Shown: piece by piece, positions 14,422-25,566 of the stretch
How positions within the stretch are numbered: position 1 is the first letter of the stretch
Layout: the number at the start of each line of letters is the position of its first letter
Source: Leptospira interrogans
GTDB taxonomy: Bacteria > Spirochaetota > Leptospiria > Leptospirales > Leptospiraceae
Assembly: GCF_900156205.1 (NCBI RefSeq)
Contig: NZ_FTNA01000017.1
Location: 27,377-91,376 of the forward strand
Reading direction: 5' to 3'
Length of the DNA: 64,000 nt
The notes under the pieces: generated by a model
Told to the model about the DNA's origin: nothing
The model's input: only the letters and a program-made list of their open reading frames with translations
Database searches by the model: none
Position numbers and translations under genes: made by a program

Positions 14422-14868
14422 ATGGGAAAGACCGCAAAAGATCTTTTTTTAGAAAATCAGGTTTGTTTTCCACTCTATGCCTGTTCAAGAGCTCTGACCG
14501 CGATTTATCGTCCTATATTGGAAGAATTAGGTATTACTTATCCACAATATTTAGTTTTACTCATACTTTGGAAAGAAGATGGTTGTAGCGTAAAAGAAAT
14601 TGGAAAAAAATTATATCTAGATTCTGGAACTTTGACACCTCTACTTAAACGTTTAGAAGATTCAGAATTTGTAATACGAAAACGTTCCATAGAAGATGAA
14701 CGTTCCGTAGAAATTTACCTTTCTGCAAAAGGAAAAAAACTTAGAGATAAGGCTGTTTGTGTTCCTTCAAAACTGATTGAAAGTTTGGAAATAGATAAGA
14801 AAAGTCTTATCGATCTTAAAAAAGATTTGGATCGATTGCTCCTAACACTTTCTGAAAAAGTGGAATAA
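14422..14868 (+). CDS. OhrR-like peroxide-sensing MarR-family regulator
   Basis: A winged-helix DNA-binding dimer, 148 residues. The N-terminus (LENQVCFPLYACSRAL) places Cys15 exactly where OhrR proteins have their peroxide-reactive cysteine. The helix-turn-helix lies around residues 55-85 (SVKEIGKKLYLDSGTLTPLL), followed by the wing. Cys113 could form the disulfide partner used by two-cysteine OhrR types; Cys21 is a second candidate. It is cotranscribed with a thiol peroxidase rather than the more usual ohr gene. Oxidation would be expected to release it from a site such as the palindrome at 13885-13898. Confidence 0.85.
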   Translation: MGKTAKDLFLENQVCFPLYACSRALTAIYRPILEELGITYPQYLVLLILWKEDGCSVKEIGKKLYLDSGTLTPLLKRLEDSEFVIRKRSIEDERSVEIYLSAKGKKLRDKAVCVPSKLIESLEIDKKSLIDLKKDLDRLLLTLSEKVE

Positions 14869-14892
14869 ATTTTGTATCTGTTGCAAGTTTTA

Positions 14893-14931
14893 TAGAAACG
14901 AATGGAGAATTAATTTTTCAACAACTCTATT
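14893..14931 (+). repeat. MITE-like repeat A, right-end fragment
   Basis: Only the right portion is present: tagaaacgaatggagaatta followed by ATTTTTCAACAACTCTA. The left half is missing. Confidence 0.65.
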
Positions 14932-15120
14932 TAACGTGAGCTTGGCGAAAGGAATTCATGATTTATTTCTCTGAAAAAGTTGGGATCTGAACTCTACAGA
15001 TTAATTCCTAAAATGTGGGAACTACTGCAAATTACAATTTTACAAACGAATTCTTAAACTGTAGGAATTTACACTTTTAGAAAATTCTTTCTTGTTCTCT
15101 TATAACGAACTCACTTTATT

Positions 15121-15291
15121 TAGAACTTGTCCCAAAGCCTTAAGATGTGGGAACTCACACAAAAATTTAGCAATATTAGAATTACTTGAAAGTTCACAAA
15201 TGTGACGGTTTTTGTAGGAACTATTGTGTTTTATTAAAAATTTCTAAAGAACTATCATATAAATTCTTTAAGATTTTGGGACAAGTTCTTA
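15121..15291 (+). repeat. MITE-like repeat B, complete copy
   Basis: A ~170-base element with inverted ends TAGAACTTGTCCCAAA and TTTTGGGACAAGTTCTTA. The interior carries GTGGGAACTCACAC and TTTGTAGGAACTATTG, the same short words that occur in clusters elsewhere. It is nearly identical to the copy at 55166-55344. There is no ORF inside. TA at both ends suggests insertion at a TA target. Confidence 0.75.
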
Positions 15292-15397
15292 AGTACTCAA
15301 ATTTTATAGAAGTTTGTAAAATTGAAAAAATTCATAGTTGAAACTTTAAAAAATTAATTTTCTTTTACTATTCAAAAATTATGTGATAGATTAAACG

Positions 15398-15583
15398 TTA
15401 TGCACTATTAAATTTAGAAACGTTTTCTTCTTTACGGATTTTTAATTTTACAAATAAGTTTTCTCTCTCCGTTTCAGAATAACTGGACCAGTTACAGATT
15501 TCTTCTAATGTTCTAAAGCATCCTTTACATAAACCAGATTCAAAGTTCATGGAACAAATTTTATTACAAGGAGAACGAACCAA
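15398..15583 (-). CDS. DUF1289 domain protein
   Basis: A 61-residue cytoplasmic protein with the DUF1289 layout: SPCNKICSMN near the start, then GLCKGCFRT, giving four cysteines that may bind a metal, followed by the EEICNWSSYSETER segment. Family function is not established. It begins five bases after the stop of the upstream Kef-type antiporter gene, so it is almost certainly cotranscribed. Confidence 0.85.
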   Translation of the reverse strand: MVRSPCNKICSMNFESGLCKGCFRTLEEICNWSSYSETERENLFVKLKIRKEENVSKFNSA

Positions 15584-15588
15584 TTTAT

Positions 15589-17361
<1,773 letters not shown>

Positions 17362-17652
17362 TTATGATTGTCCTACAACGATTACAGTTTTTGGTTTTTC
17401 ACAAGAAAGAACTCGGGTTTGTGGCGGACTGTAATCGCTTTGCATGCTAAGGTATGAAAGATTATTAAAGTAAAAAACATTTTTTTTATCAATCTTCTAA
17501 AAACTTAAATCGTGAAGATTTAGAATATTGAAAGAGTTAATCTAAGAAAAAAGTAAAAATAAATATTCTCAGATTTCCGTTTAATATAAAAGATCAGAAA
17601 TTAATTCTGGATTGTGACAAATTATAGTTCTACTGCGCTTTATAATAAAAAA

Positions 17653-18204
17653 TTAAACCGGAAATTGAGGTTCACCAGGTTCTAAAACGTGTATATCCGG
17701 TAAATTTCTATATCTCCCGTCAAAATCCAAACCGTAACCCACCAAGAATTCGTCAGGAATTCTCCAACCTATATATTTTACAGGAAATTCTAAAGTGTCT
17801 TTTCTTTCTTTTAAAAGGAGGGTTACAATTTCCAGACTTGCGGGATTACGAGTAAAAATGTGTCTTACTAAATATTGAAGAGTAAATCCGGTATCTAAAA
17901 TGTCTTCTACTATAATTACGTGACGATCCGAAAGATCAATGTCTATGTCTTTTAACAGTTCGATTTTTCCTGTAGACACCGTTCCGGAATAAGATCTTGC
18001 TTGAACAAAATTAATCTCTACCGAAAAAGGAATTTCTCTGGTTAGGTCTGTAAAAAAATAGACGCCTCCTTTTAACACGCAAATAAAAATAGGATTTAGC
18101 TTTTTATAATCTTCTGATATTTGTAAAGCAAGAGATTTTACTTTTTGAGAAATGTCTTCTCTACTAAAACGAGGGTGTAAAATATCTGAATTGATTTTTT
18201 TCAT
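17653..18204 (-). CDS. hpt: Hypoxanthine phosphoribosyltransferase
   Basis: A purine salvage enzyme that joins hypoxanthine or guanine to PRPP to give IMP or GMP in the cytoplasm. The PRPP-binding loop VIIVEDILDTGFTL is present with the acidic ED pair, as are the flexible-loop region RSYSG and the late WRIPDEFLVGYGLDFDGRYR segment of HPRTs. Length (183) is usual. Its ATG overlaps the stop of the upstream SixA-like phosphatase gene by one base (TAATG), implying translational coupling. Confidence 0.93.
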   Translation of the reverse strand: MKKINSDILHPRFSREDISQKVKSLALQISEDYKKLNPIFICVLKGGVYFFTDLTREIPFSVEINFVQARSYSGTVSTGKIELLKDIDIDLSDRHVIIVEDILDTGFTLQYLVRHIFTRNPASLEIVTLLLKERKDTLEFPVKYIGWRIPDEFLVGYGLDFDGRYRNLPDIHVLEPGEPQFPV

Positions 18205-18764
18205 TATGGTATCCAGAATCTAATTATTTTTCCCGGAAGTTTTCCAAGCTCTTCCCAAGACTCGGCTTTAACTTGTATACTAAGAAAACCGGATGTTGGA
18301 AACTTAAGGAACATAGATTCTGAAAATGAAGAATCTTCGCTTCCTCGAATGAGTCTGTTTGCGATTTCTTCGATGCTTGGGTTATGACCTAATAAAGTCA
18401 CATCTTCAAATTTTCGATTCAAACTTCTGATGGTTATAAGAATGTCTTCACTGTCCGATTCGTATAGGTTTTCTGTAGTCTTCGTCTCGAGGGATAAATT
18501 TCGGTTTTTAGTTAAGATTTTAAAAGTATCTATAGTTCTTTTAGAATCCGAAACCAAAAGTAAATCTGTTTTAAATTCGATTTTTTCTAAATACTTTCGG
18601 AGAGACTGAGCGTTTTTTTTACCTCTTTCGGAAAGAGGTCTTTCGTGATCGGATTTAAATTCCGTTTCCCAGTCCGATTTAGAATGTCTGATGAGATGAA
18701 TTCGTTTCAATGAACTTTGTCTCTCGTTTTCCGGCTCTCCGGTCAACTTTAAATTCATTGACAA
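18204..18764 (-). CDS. Histidine phosphatase family protein (SixA-like)
   Basis: A branch-1 histidine phosphatase of 186 residues. The catalytic His lies in LIRHSKSDWE near residue 26, and a second His lies in LLGHNPSIEE. The short fold without insertions matches SixA-type phosphohistidine phosphatases rather than phosphoglycerate mutases. The biological substrate is unknown. It is cotranscribed with hpt downstream. The start is 29 bases from the divergent gene at 18794, so the two promoters must overlap. Confidence 0.85.
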   Translation of the reverse strand: MSMNLKLTGEPENERQSSLKRIHLIRHSKSDWETEFKSDHERPLSERGKKNAQSLRKYLEKIEFKTDLLLVSDSKRTIDTFKILTKNRNLSLETKTTENLYESDSEDILITIRSLNRKFEDVTLLGHNPSIEEIANRLIRGSEDSSFSESMFLKFPTSGFLSIQVKAESWEELGKLPGKIIRFWIP

Positions 18765-18793
18765 GATGTAAAAGAAGACGTTAATAATGGGCT

Positions 18794-19468
18794 ATGAAAA
18801 ATGTTTTTGCGTTAGCAGGAACTGCTCTGCTTTTTTTAATACCAGGTCTGTTAAGTGGGCAACTGGCGGGTCCACCTGACGGAGAAAAGGCGAAAAAGGA
18901 CATTCAAACCTACTGGTTAAAGAAAAATATCGGAGATAAAATTCAATCGATAGAAAGTAATGGAGAACCCGTTCTTATAGAAAATTCAAAATCTAATTCG
19001 GATATTCTATATAAATTCCCTTTTTTAGTCACGGTAAAACGTAAAGATGGTAGTGTAACGCGTACAGAAGTAGGGGTAAACTACGTTTTCATTCGTACAA
19101 AAGGCTGGTCATTTTCAGAATTGGGCTTTGGTAAAAATATAGTACTTTCCGATCCTGGAAAGGAAACTCCTGATAAAGAAGTCGCTCTTAAATTAATCGA
19201 AGAAAGTTTACTTCAAGATCGATGGAAGGGAAAAACGATCGAAAATCTAAAAATAGGTGAACCTACTTCAGGAATAGATTTAGAAACACATTGGTATCTT
19301 TATTCAGGGGAATACATAGTAGTAGACTTTAACGCCCGTTATATGTGTTCGAGTTTAGCAGTAAAGTTATTTAAAGAAGATTCTTCTTCGACGGATTGGA
19401 AATTGGACTGGAAGGAAAAAGGGATCTGCAGACAAATTTATGGAAATTCCAATGAAACTTCACCTTGA
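18794..19468 (+). CDS. Secreted or periplasmic protein of unknown function
   Basis: Not recognised. A clear signal peptide (residues ~1-22, FALAGTALLFLIPGLLSGQL) is followed by a soluble ~200-residue domain rich in beta-type segments and charged residues. Two late cysteines (RYMCSSL and KGICRQI) could form a disulfide. No catalytic motif is apparent. The stop codon lies within sequence resembling the left end of a MITE-like repeat A, which may have set the present C-terminus. Confidence 0.65.
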   Translation: MKNVFALAGTALLFLIPGLLSGQLAGPPDGEKAKKDIQTYWLKKNIGDKIQSIESNGEPVLIENSKSNSDILYKFPFLVTVKRKDGSVTRTEVGVNYVFIRTKGWSFSELGFGKNIVLSDPGKETPDKEVALKLIEESLLQDRWKGKTIENLKIGEPTSGIDLETHWYLYSGEYIVVDFNARYMCSSLAVKLFKEDSSSTDWKLDWKEKGICRQIYGNSNETSP

Positions 19469-19552
19469 AAAATTCCATGGTGGCGATTAACAAAAACTGT
19501 TCAACTGATCATTTACATAAACCAGAAGGAAAATTAACTTTTCAATTTTAGA
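19455..19552 (+). repeat. MITE-like repeat A, degenerate copy overlapping a gene end
   Basis: CTTGAAAAATTCCATGGTGG, then cgattaacaaaaactg, and later gaaggaaaattaacttttcaa follow the order of the repeat A consensus. The left end coincides with the TGA at 19466-19468. Confidence 0.5.
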
Positions 19553-19639
19553 TTAAAACATTCAGTTTTTCTAAAATGTTTATCAAAGAAATTTAAACAG
19601 CGTGAATTTTGTGTAAGAAAATCTTGGCGAATCACTCGC

Positions 19640-19760
19640 GACCACACTTGAACTCAATGTTGCTCCTTACTGTCGCGATACAATGTTCCAATTCCTTCGG
19701 AATTTTCGCTATAATCGCTTTCGCATGGTTATACCAAATTCACACTAAACAATAATTTCT
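19640..19760. repeat. Dispersed repeat C copy
   Basis: TTGAACTCAATGTTGCTCCT and the following tactgtcgcgatacaatg match the reverse complement of 2555-2605. It makes up much of the 19469-19946 spacer, in which no gene was recognised. Confidence 0.5.
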
Positions 19761-19946
19761 AATAAGATACTATAATTTTCACAGATTACTGCGCTTTTAA
19801 GACGTTTGCGTGAATTCTTAAATTCTTCATCAAATCTTAGTAATTTTTAAAACCAAACAAGGTTTTCCGGAATCAAACACAATTCTATCCTAAATTACGA
19901 TCAACAACTCGTTTTCATGTTATCGATCGTTTTAAGTTAATTGATT

Positions 19947-20537
19947 TTAATTAGATGGATCTGTTTTTTTTAAATTTTTATTTTGAATTCGATTTAAGTT
20001 TTCCTTTTTTAATCGTTCTGAAAATCGAATTGAATTTATTTTTCCAGTACGTAATCCTCTCAGTGTATTTCGAATAGAAACACCGATTTGGTCGTTTGCG
20101 GAATATCGATTTAAAAAATTTTCAGTACGAATTCTATCCGAGAAATAAAATGTTTTTCCATAGGAAAAAGCGGCGGAACTTCGGATCGAAGGATGTGCAT
20201 TTTCGTTGGCGATGGTCGATTCTAAATAATTGATAGCCGAGTTTCCTCCAAAATCGGCTATCAATTCGTTGATCTGAGATAAAGCGTACACTCTTAAATC
20301 TGGGTCTTTGGTAAGCGCGATTAGATATTCTTGGGGGTTAGAATTGATCGCGTAAACTTCTCGAACTAAAGTTTCTTTTTCAATGTGGCCCGTTTGTGTA
20401 ACAACCGCTTTGATCTTTTGATATTGGTTCTGATCCAAAGTTTGAGCTTGAATTACAGAAAAAATTCCAAATAAAAATACGGTGATTATTCCGTAAAAAC
20501 TAATTTTTGAATATATCATAAAATTTTTAAATTCCAT
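19947..20537 (-). CDS. Secreted HEAT-like repeat protein
   Basis: About 196 residues with a hydrophobic signal near the start (ISFYGIITVFLFGIFSVIQA). It then has alpha-helical repeats of HEAT type (LIALTKDPDLRVYALSQINE and AHPSIRSSAAFSYGKTFYF). HEAT proteins act as protein-binding scaffolds; nothing catalytic is seen. The C-terminus is basic and probably disordered. The ATG at 20537 lies four bases after the metalloprotease stop, so the two are probably cotranscribed and may work together. A TTG at 20552 and an ATG at 20519 are alternative starts. Confidence 0.65.
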   Translation of the reverse strand: MEFKNFMIYSKISFYGIITVFLFGIFSVIQAQTLDQNQYQKIKAVVTQTGHIEKETLVREVYAINSNPQEYLIALTKDPDLRVYALSQINELIADFGGNSAINYLESTIANENAHPSIRSSAAFSYGKTFYFSDRIRTENFLNRYSANDQIGVSIRNTLRGLRTGKINSIRFSERLKKENLNRIQNKNLKKTDPSN

Positions 20538-20541
20538 TTTT

Positions 20542-21984
20542 TTAATATACAAGAGGGTGAGAACGGAGCACCCAACCTTGTTCCCCTGTCAATTGAGTTT
20601 GATCGATTTTAGGATTTCCCGCCCAAAACATTAGATTTAATCCTCCGCTGTTGTAAAATCCTTCTCCTAAACATTCCGTTAAACCTACGATATTATTTCC
20701 ATTTTGATCTTTACATTCCGGAGTTTCTGGTAAAGGGTCTAAGGAATAACGTCCTTTGATTACGTCTTTTTCGACTAGATGATAAAGACCCAAATAATGG
20801 CCGCCTTCATGAGCGATTGTTTTTGCGAGAAAAACTTGATCTGATGCACAGATCAAATCTTGTCCTTGTACTCCACATCCGGAAGCAGTTCTATGATTTT
20901 CTATAAATACGATCATACCAGATCTAGGTGTACCTGTAACTGGAATTCCAGGTATGCCGGAGGAAATCCCTAAAATTCCAGCGGGCGCATCGTTTGAAAC
21001 CGTATAATCTCTTGTAATGTATATATTCAAAGAATTTGAATCTTGTGCGTTATTGGGATTTGTTTTATAAAGATTTCCTAATGAATTAGCAACGTCTCCA
21101 TAGTCGTCCGTGATATTTTGAATTGTTAAATAAGGCGCACCTGCTGCTGCTATGGAAGCCGTCACGGTCACGTCGATTTTTACTGTGTTTTGAGCATAAA
21201 TATCTTTTAATGTTTGAATCATCGTGGCCATACCTGCAACGGTAGGAGTGGCTACTGCCCCTGGAATAAAGATTAAGTTGATATTCAGTTTTTTTCTGGA
21301 TTGCCAAACTTTACTTAAACCTGAAGAGGAACTTCCTAATAAACCGTTTTGTTCAGTGCGAAATTTATACTCTTCGCAAGTTTGAGGTGTGTTGTTCGTA
21401 ACTTTTTTAGTTATAACTGGTGTACTTAAATTAGCTGGAACAACAAAAGTTGTTCCTAATAGATTACTGTTAAAGTTATTATAATCGGCACTAGGTGCAT
21501 AGTAGCCAGGAGTTGAGCCTATGGGAAAAGCGGTTGTGGTAGATCTGTATCCGGGTGATTCGCTCTTTTGATCGTCTTGAATTAGATCTCCAGACTTATT
21601 TATCCATAAAGGATATATAAAACGATTTGAGTTGGATGCAAATTGATGATTTTGTTCGGCATAAACGATTCCTAACGGATTGTTTCTACCAATTCCGGGA
21701 AACTCTACCGTACCTACTAGATATGCCGTTCCACCATCCGCGTATACTCCGTTTTCTGTTAAAAGGACTTGACTGAGATTAGAAGTAGATATGCTAAAAT
21801 TTGGTGCGCTTCCGCTTGTTCGAACGTTTTCTTCTGGGGCGCAATAGTAATTTGCTTCGTTGAGTAAATACAATCCTAAAAGAAGTTCTAAGTTTTTAGA
21901 ATTATCGTCTTTGCCTTTATTGAAAGAACAACCCCATGCAAGAAAACAAAAAACTAAAATTAAAGCCGAGGATTTTTTTAACAT
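20542..21984 (-). CDS. Lipoprotein zinc metalloprotease (metzincin type)
   Basis: The N-terminus is a lipoprotein signal ending FLAWGC, so the mature protein is probably anchored in a membrane. The catalytic zinc motif HEGGHYLGLYH gives His392, Glu393, His396 and His402, the metzincin pattern HExxHxxGxxH. A Met is present beyond it (GLNLMFWAG, near residue 458), a plausible Met-turn. The preceding ~330 residues contain Ser/Thr/Gly-rich low-complexity stretches and a beta-type region I cannot assign. Pappalysin-like and other secreted metzincins are the closest types. A host or surface substrate is plausible but is inference. Confidence 0.8.
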   Translation of the reverse strand: MLKKSSALILVFCFLAWGCSFNKGKDDNSKNLELLLGLYLLNEANYYCAPEENVRTSGSAPNFSISTSNLSQVLLTENGVYADGGTAYLVGTVEFPGIGRNNPLGIVYAEQNHQFASNSNRFIYPLWINKSGDLIQDDQKSESPGYRSTTTAFPIGSTPGYYAPSADYNNFNSNLLGTTFVVPANLSTPVITKKVTNNTPQTCEEYKFRTEQNGLLGSSSSGLSKVWQSRKKLNINLIFIPGAVATPTVAGMATMIQTLKDIYAQNTVKIDVTVTASIAAAGAPYLTIQNITDDYGDVANSLGNLYKTNPNNAQDSNSLNIYITRDYTVSNDAPAGILGISSGIPGIPVTGTPRSGMIVFIENHRTASGCGVQGQDLICASDQVFLAKTIAHEGGHYLGLYHLVEKDVIKGRYSLDPLPETPECKDQNGNNIVGLTECLGEGFYNSGGLNLMFWAGNPKIDQTQLTGEQGWVLRSHPLVY

Positions 21985-22087
21985 AACCTTGAATTCCTAA
22001 TTCATATTTAATAAAATTTTAATATTTTAAAGTAGATAATTTCGCTTATTTGTAAAATTAGATATATTTTTGAAAGACAATTTTAAA

Positions 22088-23206
22088 CTATTTTTGATCT
22101 AATCTAATTTCCTTTTCTTTTCCTACTAGATCTGATACGGTTTTTAGATCTTGCTTTTCTAAGAACCGATCCAAAAACTTTAAAATTCTCATAGGTAAAA
22201 AAGGACCCTGATAGATATAACCGGTATAAATTTGGATTAAATCAGCTCCTGCAAGAATTTTTTCTAAAGCGGTTTTTTCAGAGTCAATTCCACCCACTCC
22301 TATGATCGGAATTCTTCGTTTTAAAATTCGATAGGCAATTCGAACAAATTCTGTAGAACGGTTTTTTAAAGGAGTCCCAGAAAGCCCTCCTTCTTTTTCT
22401 ACGTTAGGGTAGTTTTTTAGACAAGATTTGTCAATAGTTGTATTGGTTAAAACGACTCCGTTGATTTTTAAACTCAAAGAAGTTTCGAGTAAGGCTTCGA
22501 GTTCTTTTGTTTCCATATCGGGGGCAAATTTTACGAATAAAGGAATTTTAAAATTTTTGCCTAAGTCTTTTCTAATTCCTTGAATCAAAGATACAAAGTT
22601 TTCTTGCTTTTGAAAATTTCTTAATCCAGGAGTATTTGGAGAGCTTATGTTGATGACCGCATAATCTGCATAAGGTGAAAGTTTTTTGAGAGTGTAAACG
22701 TAATCCTCGACCGCTTTTTCCTCTGGAACGATCTTCGTTTTTCCTGCGTTGATACCTCGGATCTTTGTTTTTTTTTGGGAGGAAATAATTTTTTTTGCGG
22801 AGTCTGCTCCTGGGTTATTAAAACCCATACGATTGACTAAAGCTTGATCTTGTGGATAACGAAATACTCTAGGTTTCGGATTTCCGGATTGTTTCTGTCC
22901 TGTGATTGTTCCTACTTCGATATGACCGAAACCCATTCTCGAAAGAAAGGGATATAGTTCTCCCGTTTTATCGAAACCCGCTCCCATTCCCAAAGGATTT
23001 TCAAACTCGATTCCAGCGATTTTTGTTTTTAAACGATCGCTTTGATAAGAAGTCATCGATTCCATTAATGTTAAAAATCCAGGAAATTTTTGACCGATAC
23101 CAAGAAAATTCTTTGCAAGTTCGTGTGCCGTTTCGGGATCTAAGGAGAGAAAAAACGGCTTTAGAAAAACCGAATATGCACTTTGTCTTAAGTGAGGTAA
23201 AAACAT
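22088..23206 (-). CDS. pyrD: Dihydroorotate dehydrogenase (quinone), class 2
   Basis: Oxidises dihydroorotate to orotate in pyrimidine synthesis, passing electrons through FMN to membrane quinone. The N-terminal helical membrane-association segment (SVFLKPFFLSLDPETAHELA) marks class 2, as does the catalytic serine in NISSPNTPGLR. FMN-site glycines appear in GVGGIDSE and the IYTGYIYQGP end. A ~25-residue C-terminal tail extends past the family core. I choose ATG at 23206 (372 residues); a TTG at 23236 overlaps the stop of the upstream ABC permease gene. The coding overlap ties pyrD to the ABC exporter operon. Confidence 0.93.
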   Translation of the reverse strand: MFLPHLRQSAYSVFLKPFFLSLDPETAHELAKNFLGIGQKFPGFLTLMESMTSYQSDRLKTKIAGIEFENPLGMGAGFDKTGELYPFLSRMGFGHIEVGTITGQKQSGNPKPRVFRYPQDQALVNRMGFNNPGADSAKKIISSQKKTKIRGINAGKTKIVPEEKAVEDYVYTLKKLSPYADYAVINISSPNTPGLRNFQKQENFVSLIQGIRKDLGKNFKIPLFVKFAPDMETKELEALLETSLSLKINGVVLTNTTIDKSCLKNYPNVEKEGGLSGTPLKNRSTEFVRIAYRILKRRIPIIGVGGIDSEKTALEKILAGADLIQIYTGYIYQGPFLPMRILKFLDRFLEKQDLKTVSDLVGKEKEIRLDQK

Positions 23207-23230
23207 CTCTAAAACTATTTTATTTCTATT

Positions 23231-24311
<1,081 letters not shown>

Positions 24312-24315
<4 letters not shown>

Positions 24316-25259
24316 TCTTCTAATCCTCTTCCTGTCATACTTAGAAAAATGTCGTTTAACGTTTTTCTATGACATTCTAAAGTATTTAATTTTTTTCCAG
24401 ATGTGGAAATTGTCTGCATCAATTCGGGCAGATATTCTGTAATTGAAGAAACGTAAATCCTTGCTTCCAGTTTTGAGGAATCCCAAAAAAATTTACAAGG
24501 TGGAATCCAACTTTCGGGATTGGAACCATCTTGCATGGAAAGTCGAATGATTTCATCTCCCTCCGTTTTTCCGAGAAGTTCCATTAAAGATCCTTGGTCT
24601 AAAATTTTTCCATGATCCATAATAATGATTCTTTCACAGAGTGTTTCTGCTTCTTCCATATAATGGGTGGTGAGAATCATTGTAGTTTTATTTTGTCTAA
24701 GACCATCTAGAATTTTCCAAATATCTCTTCTTGCTCCTGGATCTAGCCCGGTTGTAGGCTCGTCTAAGAAAAGAATTTCAGGATAGTTTAATATAGAAAC
24801 TCCGAGTGCCAATCTTTGTCTTTGACCACCGGAAAGATTACCTACGTATGTTTTTTGTTTTTCTTCCAGGTTGATCAATTCTAGAATCTCATTTAATCTT
24901 TCTTTTTTACTTTTATAAAAAGTTCCAAAAAGATTTAGAGTTTCTTGAACTGTAATCCGATCCATAAATCTAGTTTCCTGAAGAGCTAAACCTACTTTGG
25001 ACCGGAGAAAGGTTTCATTTTTTTTCCAAGTACTTCCAAGAATGGATATGGATCCGGAGTCCGGTCTTTGTATTCCTTCCAACATTTCAATCAAGGTTGT
25101 TTTTCCGGCTCCGTTTGGTCCTAACAATGCAACAAATTCTCCTTTGTGGATTTGGAGGCTTAGATTATCGACTGCGATCGTATTTTTAAAACGTTTGGTT
25201 ACATTTTGAACTTCTATTAAATTCTCTTCCGACTTGGGCGATTTTATATTTAGATTCAA
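24312..25259 (-). CDS. ABC transporter ATP-binding protein
   Basis: The nucleotide-binding subunit of an ABC-2 type exporter, 315 residues. Walker A is GPNGAGKTT, the signature is LSGGQRQRL and Walker B is ILFLDEPTTGLDP, followed by the H-loop TTHYMEEAE, all intact. A ~90-residue C-terminal extension follows, as in drug-type (CcmA/DrrA-like) ATPases. It is first in the operon with the permease and pyrD. A MITE-like repeat lies 25 bases upstream, so the promoter must lie in or beyond it. Confidence 0.92.
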
Positions 25260-25284
25260 TGTGAGTCCTTTTATAATTTTATTT

Positions 25285-25387
25285 TAGAGTTGTTGAAAAA
25301 TTCCATAGCAATAATTAACAAAACGCTTCAATCGACCGTTTCCATACAACGAAAACCGATAGAGAATTAATTTTTCAACAAGTCTAT
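25285..25387 (+). repeat. MITE-like repeat A, full copy
   Basis: TAGAGTTGTTGAAAAATTCC to TTAATTTTTCAACAAGTCTA, about 103 bases, no ORF. It sits directly upstream of the ABC exporter operon. The rest of the 25260-25566 spacer holds nothing recognised. Confidence 0.85.
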
Positions 25388-25566
25388 TATAGAATTTTTG
25401 TATTTTTAATTTTTTTAGATAAAACATTTTTAGAACTTCAAAAAAATCTAATTACAATTACTCTGCAAGTTCTTAATAAAATACAATCGTTCTTATAGAA
25501 ACAGTCACACTTGGAAATTTGCAAATATCAAATCTTTATAATCTTTAGGTTTGCGACAATTCTAAA

